Of a DNA stretch of 50,011 nt, positions 8,978 to 15,731 are shown one piece after another. The stretch covers positions 1 to 50,011 of the forward strand of contig JANXUJ010000097.1 in NCBI GenBank assembly GCA_025356295.1, written 5' to 3'. Source of the DNA: Cyanobacteriota bacterium. Its GTDB lineage: Bacteria > Cyanobacteriota > Cyanobacteriia > Pseudanabaenales > Pseudanabaenaceae. A program made the translations under genes and the position numbers. The notes below the pieces were generated by a model that saw only the letters and a list, made by a program, of their open reading frames with translations, did not search any database and had not been told where the DNA came from. Every line of letters begins with the position of its first letter. The stretch's first letter is position 1.

Positions 8978-9361
8978 ATGGACGCTAATGAATTTTTGCA
9001 ATTATATCGGGCAGGGCGAAAAGTATTTGCTAATGCAAATCTCGTGGGCGTGGATTTAAGAGCAATTGACTTGCATAAGCTCGATTTTAGTCACGCATTA
9101 ATGAGCAAAGCCAATTTTACGGCTGCTAAGCTCTGTAGAGCAAACTTCACGGGGGCGGATTTGAGTTATGCCAACCTGAGCAGTGCCGATCTGCATCGAG
9201 CCACTTTGCGTCATGCCAATCTTAAGGGTGCAGATTTACGCAAAGCTGATCTGCGCGGTGCAGATTTACGCGGCGCAAACCTGAGTTGGGCAAATTTGCA
9301 GGAAACTTTATTTGATGGCGCACAAATGACAAATGTCAATCTAGATAACACCAAAACTTAG
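8978..9361 (+). CDS. Pentapeptide-repeat protein
   Basis: A 127-residue protein made mostly of A(D/N)LxX pentapeptides from about residue 20 to 125, for example ANFTGADLSYANLSSADL and ADLRGADLRGANLSWANL. Such repeats fold as a right-handed quadrilateral beta-helix with the central Leu/Phe pointing inward. The N-terminal 20 residues (MDANEFLQLYRAGRKVFANA) form a helical cap seen in many cyanobacterial members. There is no signal peptide, so it is probably cytoplasmic. The family is abundant in cyanobacteria and usually of unknown function. It is a stand-alone gene, followed by a terminator shared with the convergent protease-family gene. Confidence 0.92.
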   Translation: MDANEFLQLYRAGRKVFANANLVGVDLRAIDLHKLDFSHALMSKANFTAAKLCRANFTGADLSYANLSSADLHRATLRHANLKGADLRKADLRGADLRGANLSWANLQETLFDGAQMTNVNLDNTKT

Positions 9362-9396
9362 TTCAATTAAGACGTGCAAAACACGCCTTAATTGAA
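9362..9396. terminator. Bidirectional terminator
   Basis: Inverted repeat with arms 9362-9376 and 9382-9396, one mismatch and a five-base loop. It lies between two convergent genes (stops at 9361 on plus and 9400 on minus) and could end transcription from both sides. Confidence 0.75.
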
Positions 9397-9399
9397 GCT

Positions 9400-10764
9400 T
9401 TAAGCCTCACCTGTAATTGATAACCCTTCTACCCAAATTTGTGGTGCTACCCCTGAAGGTGTGACTTTCCCATTGGGTTCGACATAAATGATCGCCTTAA
9501 GTAACTCCAGAATATCGCCTGCGACAGTTGCTGACTCGACACTAACGCGATCGCCTTTATTTACCAGCCAGCCATCAAAGGGCAACGAAAAAGAACCCTG
9601 CGATGCCTGTACACCCGCATGGAGTGCTTGCAAATCGTCAATCAAAATCACATTCTCAGCTGTGGCGAGGTCATAAACTTTCTCATTTTCTGCATTAGCT
9701 ACGCTACTACGTTCGATATGAAAGAAGTTAGGACTAACCGAAACCTTTGCACCAACACTACCGTTACCTGTGGGTTTAGCATTTAGGCGTTTAGCCGTAA
9801 CTGAGCTATGCAAGAAATTAGTTAAAATACCATCCACAATTAGAGGGATGTGGCGAGTGGGAGTTCCTTCACCATCAAATGTCGATGCGCCGATATTACC
9901 AACATGAAGCTCATCATCGCTAACATTTAACAACGGTGATGCGATCGCTGTGCCGATAGATTCAGGAGTGGAGAGGCTGTTCTTATCGAGAATGCTCTGA
10001 GCATTGAAGAGACTAGAAAAAGCACTAATTAAGCTCAAAACTGCTTCAGGAGAGAACACGACTAAATATTTGCCAGATTTGATTTTGTCGTAGTTGAGAT
10101 GACTAATCGTTTTCTCAGCAGTTTCGGCAACACAACCTTTTACATCCAAGTCCTTAAAAGTACGACTGACGCGATAGGCTCCGCCACTGCGAGGTTTTCG
10201 GTCTTCTTCTTCAGTTTTAGTATAGAGATAAATGGAACTATAGGAACTACTCTCATGTCGCATTGCGCCATCGCTATTGAGATAGAACCGACTAAGATCG
10301 CGTTGTGATAAGCCGTTATAAGGAACTCCTGCGATCGCACTATGTGCCGAGAGTAATTCTTTTTCTGCACCCAACAGAGTTTCGACTAGCTGCTCGATTG
10401 CAGTTTGTGGCGCTGTCTGTGATTCACGCTCTGGAATATTGGCGATCGCTTCAGGACTAAAGTCCGCGATATTTTCTTTTGCTCCAAAAGAACTTGCTTC
10501 ATGGGCGCTTTGGAGAGCCAGTTCTAGACCCACGCGATCAATATTTGTGGTGGATGTCACGCCGACCGTCCCCTCGTCATTCCAGACGCGGACGATGATG
10601 CTAGCGCGGTTGGATGCAGAAACTTGTTTGGGTGCGCCACTATCGACTTCCGCACTGGTTTCATCAATGATCGCACCATAGATATCAAACTTTTTAATCT
10701 TTAATTTGCTGGCGGTCTCTTTAGCATCGGAGACTAGCTTTTCCACACTGATTGCTGATGACAT
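9400..10764 (-). CDS. TldD/PmbA family metallopeptidase-like protein
   Basis: A 454-residue member of the TldD/PmbA (modulator of DNA gyrase) family. It has the N-terminal helical domain (EKLVSDAKETASKLKIKKFD), the central NRASIIVRVWNDEGTVGVTS strand region, and the C-terminal GEGTPTRHIPLIVDGILTNF and SQGSFSLPFDGWLV segments that define the family. TldD and PmbA form a heterodimeric peptidase in E. coli that matures microcin B17 and degrades CcdA. This copy lacks an obvious HExxxH, so it is more PmbA-like than TldD-like. No TldD partner is adjacent. It is cytoplasmic, with no signal peptide. It is transcribed away from the helicase gene, sharing a 99-base upstream region. Confidence 0.88.
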   Translation of the reverse strand: MSSAISVEKLVSDAKETASKLKIKKFDIYGAIIDETSAEVDSGAPKQVSASNRASIIVRVWNDEGTVGVTSTTNIDRVGLELALQSAHEASSFGAKENIADFSPEAIANIPERESQTAPQTAIEQLVETLLGAEKELLSAHSAIAGVPYNGLSQRDLSRFYLNSDGAMRHESSSYSSIYLYTKTEEEDRKPRSGGAYRVSRTFKDLDVKGCVAETAEKTISHLNYDKIKSGKYLVVFSPEAVLSLISAFSSLFNAQSILDKNSLSTPESIGTAIASPLLNVSDDELHVGNIGASTFDGEGTPTRHIPLIVDGILTNFLHSSVTAKRLNAKPTGNGSVGAKVSVSPNFFHIERSSVANAENEKVYDLATAENVILIDDLQALHAGVQASQGSFSLPFDGWLVNKGDRVSVESATVAGDILELLKAIIYVEPNGKVTPSGVAPQIWVEGLSITGEA

Positions 10765-10863
10765 AAATCTTTTAATTTGCTTATCGTTAATTATTAATTA
10801 TACCAAACGCCCAAAAAGAAGAGTAGTCAGAAAATTCCCAGATTAAGTTTAGAATATAAAGCT

Positions 10864-13107
10864 ATGGTCACACCTGATGCTCTTAATGAATTACGCAGCA
10901 CTCTCCGTAAAGGTCAGCAAACGATGGCTGACTGGCAGGGCGGCGAACTGGCAGTGTCGGCAGTGCCAGGTGCGGGGAAATCAACAGGAATGGCAGTTGC
11001 CGCCGCGATCGCGATCGCCAAATTTCAACTGCATCGTCAAAAGCAATTAGTAATTGTGACGTTCACCCGTTCGGCAGTGAGCAACATTCGCAAAAAAGTA
11101 TCAGGACATCTAAAAAATCTCCACTTGCCGCAGAGTGCTTTCACAGTCAGCACTTTGCATAGCTTGGCTTATACGATCGCTTCGGCACATCGTGAGCTAT
11201 CAGAATTCGGCATGGGTGAGACGGCGATCGTTTCTGAATCGCAAAAGCAGAGATTAATTCGGAATGCGACAAATATTTGGGTGAAGGAAAATCCCAAGTT
11301 GTACGATCTTTTGCTTGAAGGAAAAAACTTTGATGGTGAAGATACAGAGCGCTTGCGGCGACAGACCGTGTTGCGAACTGATGTTTTGCCTAGTTTGGCA
11401 AAAGAGGCGATCGCTACGGCCAAAAGTTCAGGGTTGAGTGCTGAGGATTTGCGCGAAGCTAAAGCACCTGATGGCGGTGACATTTTAGCGATCGCGGCGG
11501 GACTCTATGAAACCTATGAGCGACTTTTGCGACAAGAAGGAGCGATCGATTATGACGATATGATTTTGGGTGCGTTGCGAGTATTGCAAAATGCAGGGGT
11601 ACAGAAATATTGGCAGGAACGGATTTTTGCGGTATTTGAAGATGAGGCTCAGGATTCTTCACCTTTGCAGACTAAGTTATTAGAGATTCTTGCTCTCACG
11701 TCCAGTGATGATAAAAACTTAATGCGCGTGGGCGATCCCAATCAAGCAATTAACTCCACTTTTACACCTGCTGATCCGCGATTCTTTAATGAATTTTGCG
11801 ATCGCTGCCACAGCTTCTCACAACTCACAACTCTCGATCAAGCAGGACGCAGCACCCGAAACGTGATGCGGGCTGCAAATTATATGTTGCATTGGGTCAA
11901 TCATTCTGAATATGCCAAACTAGAAAAGCCATTTCGTCCACAAAAAATCCGCCCTGTCGATGTCGATGATCCGCAAGCAAATGCAAATCCTGAGCCAATT
12001 GGGAAAGGTGTAGAAATCTATTTGCCTAATACTGTCGATGATATCGAGCATGAAATCGCGATGATCGGCGATCGCATTAAACAATTGCACGATCAAGACC
12101 CAAGCCTAAGTATGGCAATTTTGGTGCGTCAACACAATCAAGGGCGATTTGTCGCTGAGGCGCTAGCTTGGCTGACGAAAAAGCATGAGATTAAAATCTA
12201 TGATGTCGAACAAAGCGATCGGCGATCGCGTGTGCCGATGGATATGTTGGCGATCTTGCAATTTATGGAGCGACCGCATTCTCCTGGCAATCTCAAATTA
12301 GCACTAGAAGTTCTCAAAGATCGCCAAAAAATATCATCGCAGCAAGACCTAAATGCTCTAGCTAGTAATCCTGAAAAGTTTCTCTATCCCACCTTGCTAG
12401 ATGCGACTCTATCTACAATTGCTCTAGAAACTCAAGCTAAATGTATCGGATTACTTCGGGCTAAAACTGAACTTCCTTTATATAATCTAATTCCATTTAT
12501 TGCATTTGCTCTCTATGACGAAGAAGCAGGGCTACTCGCTACAGCCGATAAGTTATGCGATCGCCTAAATCACGATCTTGTTGGGGACTATTCGATGCAA
12601 ACCGTGATCGCCGCCCTCAAAGATATTGTCGAGTCAGAAAATTTTGAGGCGGTCGAAGATGAGAACCTTGAAGGGCGCTATATGACAGGTGGACAATTGA
12701 CGATTATCAGTCTGCATAAAGCTAAAGGCTTAGATTGGGATGTAGTATTCATGCCTTTTTTACATAAACGTATTTGCCCTGGAGAAGCTTATATTCCTGA
12801 AGCCGTCAAGTTTTTGGGAGATTTTGGTTTGCCTGAAGTGACGAGGGTGCAGATTAGTGCGATCATACATAGCGATCGCCTTCCCAATGCTGACGAAGCA
12901 TGGACACAATACAACTATCTCAAACAAGCGGAAGAGTTTCGTTTACTCTATGTCGGTATGACTCGCGCTAAGCGATTATTATGGCTATCTGCCGCTCAAT
13001 CTGCTCCATTTGGGTGGAACACTTTAGAGAATCGGACTGAGAATGCTGCCATCTGCCCCGCGATTATAGAACTAGCTCGTAAATTTCCTGAATTGGTGTC
13101 TTGGTAA
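10864..13107 (+). CDS. UvrD/Rep-type superfamily 1 DNA helicase
   Basis: A 747-residue SF1A helicase. Walker A is AVPGAGKST at residues 33-41. Motif II is FEDEAQDSSPLQ near 256. Motif III is VGDPNQAIN near 289. Motif V is ISLHKAKGLDWDVVF near 615, and motif VI is RLLYVGMTRAKR near 693. These are the ATP-hydrolysis and strand-separation elements of UvrD/PcrA/Rep. The FTRSAV and TLHSLAY segments near 70-100 are motif Ia/Ib. There is no nuclease domain, so it is not AddA or RecB. It probably acts in repair or replication restart. Its downstream neighbour is a small gene of a type common in phages. The start ATG is the first in frame and follows a 99-base gap. Confidence 0.93.
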   Translation: MVTPDALNELRSTLRKGQQTMADWQGGELAVSAVPGAGKSTGMAVAAAIAIAKFQLHRQKQLVIVTFTRSAVSNIRKKVSGHLKNLHLPQSAFTVSTLHSLAYTIASAHRELSEFGMGETAIVSESQKQRLIRNATNIWVKENPKLYDLLLEGKNFDGEDTERLRRQTVLRTDVLPSLAKEAIATAKSSGLSAEDLREAKAPDGGDILAIAAGLYETYERLLRQEGAIDYDDMILGALRVLQNAGVQKYWQERIFAVFEDEAQDSSPLQTKLLEILALTSSDDKNLMRVGDPNQAINSTFTPADPRFFNEFCDRCHSFSQLTTLDQAGRSTRNVMRAANYMLHWVNHSEYAKLEKPFRPQKIRPVDVDDPQANANPEPIGKGVEIYLPNTVDDIEHEIAMIGDRIKQLHDQDPSLSMAILVRQHNQGRFVAEALAWLTKKHEIKIYDVEQSDRRSRVPMDMLAILQFMERPHSPGNLKLALEVLKDRQKISSQQDLNALASNPEKFLYPTLLDATLSTIALETQAKCIGLLRAKTELPLYNLIPFIAFALYDEEAGLLATADKLCDRLNHDLVGDYSMQTVIAALKDIVESENFEAVEDENLEGRYMTGGQLTIISLHKAKGLDWDVVFMPFLHKRICPGEAYIPEAVKFLGDFGLPEVTRVQISAIIHSDRLPNADEAWTQYNYLKQAEEFRLLYVGMTRAKRLLWLSAAQSAPFGWNTLENRTENAAICPAIIELARKFPELVSW

Positions 13108-13204
13108 AGGCTTTTGAGAATAGAGCGTTTTATATTTGATTTTATTTAGATGCTAAAATATGGCTTAAGATTTGATTAGAAAAACTTTCTCAGGAAACCA
13201 GCAC

Positions 13205-13432
13205 ATGACAACTAGACGTAGTGATAGCGCATTTCCTATCGGTTATAACCGCGATACGGATAGCTTGATCGAAGGAATGACTAAGCGTGAATATTTTGCG
13301 ATTATGATCATGCAAGGCTATACGACCGCTAATGCTAAGTTTGAAGATGAATACCAAAAAGCGCGTCTATCGGTTACTGAAGCCGATGCCTTAATTGATA
13401 TTCTTGCCTACGAGGCTAATCCTAAAGCTTAA
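13205..13432 (+). CDS. Small conserved protein, phage-associated type
   Basis: A 75-residue protein. The start is set at MTTRRSDSAF because an AGGAA ribosome-binding site lies seven bases upstream (13193-13197); an in-frame upstream start would include that site. The core GMTKREYFAIMIMQGYTTAN and the downstream VTEADALIDILAYE match the layout of a small protein seen often in phages and prophages (GMTLRDYFAAxAMQG with a following AxxIADAML helix). Its biochemical role is unknown. It lies 97 bases after the helicase gene and 27 bases before peptide deformylase, so it may be co-transcribed with the latter. Confidence 0.65.
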   Translation: MTTRRSDSAFPIGYNRDTDSLIEGMTKREYFAIMIMQGYTTANAKFEDEYQKARLSVTEADALIDILAYEANPKA

Positions 13433-13433
13433 A

Positions 13434-13459
13434 AGTTTTCTCAAGGAGTTTTCTCAAGG
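13434..13459 (+). repeat. Duplicated 13-bp ribosome-binding segment
   Basis: Two adjacent copies of AGTTTTCTCAAGG, 13434-13446 and 13447-13459, lie directly before the deformylase ATG at 13460. Each copy carries an AAGG(A) Shine-Dalgarno-like core. The first is about 11 bases from the start; the second abuts it and is too close to function for that codon. Confidence 0.8.
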
Positions 13460-14053
13460 ATGCGTGTAAATAAATCTATGCTTGCCCGATCGCTTCACAA
13501 ACTATTCACCCAGATATTTGCTCCAAAGCTCCAAAAACTAGCCGTTTATCAGCTTGGCAATCCTGCCTTGCGAGAGATTGCTCACCCGATCGCTGATGTG
13601 GGCGATCGCGAAATCCAAAACTTAATCGAGAAGATGTTAGTCACACTCAATGAAAGTAACGGCGTGGGTTTAGCAGCTCCGCAAATTGGGCGATCGCTCC
13701 AGCTAGTGATCATCGCTTCTCATCCTAATCAGCGCTATCCCCATGCGCCACAAATGGAAGCAACGGCAATGATCAATCCTAAAATTATTTCACATTCAGT
13801 CGAGACTGAAAAAGCATGGGAAGGATGTCTCTCCGTACCGATGATTCGGGGACTTGTGCCGCGCTATCGTGAAATTGAAGTTGAGTATTGCGATCGCCAC
13901 GGCGATCAGCAAAATGCCAGACTAACTGATTTTGTGGCGAGAATTTTTCAGCACGAATATGATCATTTAGAAGGAAAAGTCTTCTTAGATCGCGTAGAGA
14001 CTTCACTTGATCTAGTAACTGAATTGGAATATCAAAAGCTATTAAAGTCATGA
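13460..14053 (+). CDS. def: Peptide deformylase
   Basis: A 197-residue enzyme that removes the formyl group from the N-terminal Met of new proteins. All three family motifs are present: GVGLAAPQIG near residue 67, EGCLSVP near 121 (the Cys is a metal ligand), and QHEYDHLEG near 163 (the HExxH variant with two metal-binding His). It carries about 25 extra N-terminal residues compared with E. coli Def; an alternative Met at residue 7 exists but has no ribosome-binding site. Its last codons overlap the next gene by ATGA. It acts in the cytoplasm with Fe2+ or Zn2+. Confidence 0.95.
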   Translation: MRVNKSMLARSLHKLFTQIFAPKLQKLAVYQLGNPALREIAHPIADVGDREIQNLIEKMLVTLNESNGVGLAAPQIGRSLQLVIIASHPNQRYPHAPQMEATAMINPKIISHSVETEKAWEGCLSVPMIRGLVPRYREIEVEYCDRHGDQQNARLTDFVARIFQHEYDHLEGKVFLDRVETSLDLVTELEYQKLLKS

Positions 14054-14412
14054 CAGAAATAAAAAATGTTTTGGGTCAGAAGTTAGAGCTATGTTGCTCA
14101 TCGCCAGTGACAGGATTTTATCGTGATGGATTTTGTCAGACAGGCGATGGCGATATTGGTGTGCATGTCATTTGTGCCGAAGTCACCGATGAATTTCTCG
14201 CTTACACCAAAACGCAGGGCAATGATTTGGGTACGCCCGCACCGATGTCTAATTTCCCTGGTCTAAAGGCAGGCGATCGCTGGTGTTTATGTGCATCACG
14301 ATGGAAGGAAGCACTAGATGCAGGTGTTGCGCCACCTATTCACATCGCGGCAACTCATGAAGCCGCTTTAAAAATTGTCTCTCTGCAATTACTGCAACAG
14401 CATCAAATCTAG
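14050..14412 (+). CDS. DUF2237 family protein
   Basis: A 120-residue protein with the DUF2237 signature: NVLGQKLELCCSSPVTGFYRDGFC at the N-terminus, a HVICAEVTDEFLAYTKTQGNDL segment, FPGLKAGDRWCLCASRW near residues 73-90, and the C-terminal helix. Conserved Cys residues (CC, C near 23, CLC near 85) suggest metal or redox roles, but no function is established that I know of. It overlaps the deformylase stop codon by four bases (ATGA), which implies translational coupling. It is cytoplasmic. The operon ends at a strong bidirectional terminator. Confidence 0.9.
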   Translation: MTEIKNVLGQKLELCCSSPVTGFYRDGFCQTGDGDIGVHVICAEVTDEFLAYTKTQGNDLGTPAPMSNFPGLKAGDRWCLCASRWKEALDAGVAPPIHIAATHEAALKIVSLQLLQQHQI

Positions 14413-14419
14413 ACCAAAT

Positions 14420-14464
14420 CTAGAGCCAAAAAAGCCTCGCAAAGCGAGGCTTTTTTAGCTCTAG
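14420..14464. terminator. Bidirectional rho-independent terminator
   Basis: A perfect 13-bp stem (14428-14440 with 14444-14456, loop AAA) has A6 and T6 tails, extended by an outer CTAGAGC/GCTCTAG pairing (14420-14426 with 14458-14464). It serves the plus-strand deformylase operon and the convergent periplasmic-protein gene ending at 14467. Confidence 0.92.
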
Positions 14465-14466
14465 AT

Positions 14467-14886
14467 TTACTTTTTAGGAGGAGTCAACGCGTCAAACGTT
14501 TTCTTTTGGGAAGGAGTCAAAATCGCAGAAAATTGCTTTCTGCGTTCGATCATGATTCCAAGAATTGTTTTTTCTTGAGCAGCAGTCAAGTTTAGAGACT
14601 TGAAAGTCCCTCCAGCCTTTAGTTTTTTGAGTTGATCAGGAGTGAGAACTTTAAGAAGGCTCTGTCTAGCGCCACTAAAGATTGTTTGGGCTTGACCTTG
14701 CTGAGAAGCAGTCAGATTCAACTTTTGAATCAATATTTTCAGCGCACTATCAACTTCAGCCTTAACAGCCCCCTTATTGCGGACATTCATCTGCGATTCG
14801 GCACTAAAAACTGGCAGGGAGTTGCCGACTAAGCCTGAGCTTAGTAATACACAAGTAGCGAGGATGAGTGAGTTTAATCTTTTCAT
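14467..14886 (-). CDS. Spy/CpxP-like periplasmic protein
   Basis: A 139-residue exported protein. The start is set at MKRLNSLILATCVLLSSGLV because it begins a textbook Sec signal peptide (Lys-Arg, hydrophobic core, cleavage near VFSAES). The longer frame to 14982 would run into pyrF. The mature part is helical, with repeated LTxxQ-type turns: LNLTASQQGQ, VLTPDQLKKL, LNLTAAQEK and ILTPSQKK. This pattern defines the Spy/CpxP family of periplasmic chaperones or stress sensors. Many cyanobacteria carry such proteins without a Cpx system. It lies 65 bases downstream of pyrF on the same strand and ends at a bidirectional terminator. The exact role is inferred. Confidence 0.75.
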   Translation of the reverse strand: MKRLNSLILATCVLLSSGLVGNSLPVFSAESQMNVRNKGAVKAEVDSALKILIQKLNLTASQQGQAQTIFSGARQSLLKVLTPDQLKKLKAGGTFKSLNLTAAQEKTILGIMIERRKQFSAILTPSQKKTFDALTPPKK

Positions 14887-14951
14887 AGAGTTTTTTTCAC
14901 AGAGTTGATTTAACGTAAATTTACGAGAAGCTGTCAAGAGCCGCCCTAAGT

Positions 14952-15665
14952 CTAGATTAAATCTCGACAAATTTGTTCCCATGCAGCGACAGGATCGATC
15001 GCCTTAGTAATTGGTCGCCCGATCACTAGATAGTCTGCACCCGCAGCGATCGCATTTTTAGGAGTCATCACTCGACTTTGATCGCCAACTGCTACACCTG
15101 TTGGACGCACACCTGGGGTCACAAAACAAAAATGATCACCAACTAGCGATCGCAAGCTGGCGACTTCATGGGGTGAACAGACTGCACCCGTAAGTCCACT
15201 TTGTTGCGCTAAAAGAACCATTTGCGAGACATATTCAGTTACTTCTAGCTGAACTTTGAGATCAGATGCAAGCTCGGAAGCAGAAACGCTAGTTAAGAGC
15301 GAGACAGCTAAAAGTTGGGTGGTAGAACCCTCGACTTCAGCTTGGGCAGCTTGCATCATCGCTTTACCGCCTGACGCATGAATTGTTAGGAAATCTGCAT
15401 TATATCTAGTCGCAACTCGACAAGCTGAGGCAACCGTATTGGGGATATCGTGTAGCTTTAAGTCTAAAAAAATCCTTTTGTCACGCGCTTTCAGCTCGCG
15501 TAAAATTGCATTGCCATCGGCGATAAATAGCTCTAGCCCCACTTTCCAGAAGCTTACTTGCGGTAAGCGATCGCACAAATCGAGAGCAGCGATCGCACTT
15601 TGCATATCAAGCGCCACAATAATCTTTGTTTCTGGAGATGATTGAGTATTAAGGTTTATTTTCAT
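14952..15665 (-). CDS. pyrF: Orotidine 5'-phosphate decarboxylase
   Basis: A 237-residue (beta/alpha)8 enzyme catalysing the last step of UMP synthesis, OMP to UMP plus CO2. KIIVALDMQ at residues 14-22 is the first strand with the catalytic-site Asp. FLDLKLHDIPNTV near 65-77 holds the Lys-Asp-Lys-Asp catalytic array. The C-terminal FVTPGVRP and ADYLVIGRPIT segments form the phosphate-binding loop. The length matches the family. It diverges from the guanylyltransferase fusion gene, with about 66 bases between starts. It acts in the cytoplasm as a homodimer. Confidence 0.96.
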   Translation of the reverse strand: MKINLNTQSSPETKIIVALDMQSAIAALDLCDRLPQVSFWKVGLELFIADGNAILRELKARDKRIFLDLKLHDIPNTVASACRVATRYNADFLTIHASGGKAMMQAAQAEVEGSTTQLLAVSLLTSVSASELASDLKVQLEVTEYVSQMVLLAQQSGLTGAVCSPHEVASLRSLVGDHFCFVTPGVRPTGVAVGDQSRVMTPKNAIAAGADYLVIGRPITKAIDPVAAWEQICRDLI

Positions 15666-15731
15666 TGCTTTATCGCAAATTTGAACGATACTAGAGCCTA
15701 ATCCTATTACAAATTGCCGTTCGGAGGAGCT

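Noticed and set aside
8978..9361. Short periodic DNA repeat, possible CRISPR-like array
   Set aside because: The periodicity is that of pentapeptide coding, with no identical spaced repeats.
10140..10370. A 76-codon minus-strand frame inside the PmbA gene
   Set aside because: It lies wholly within a well-supported coding gene in another frame.
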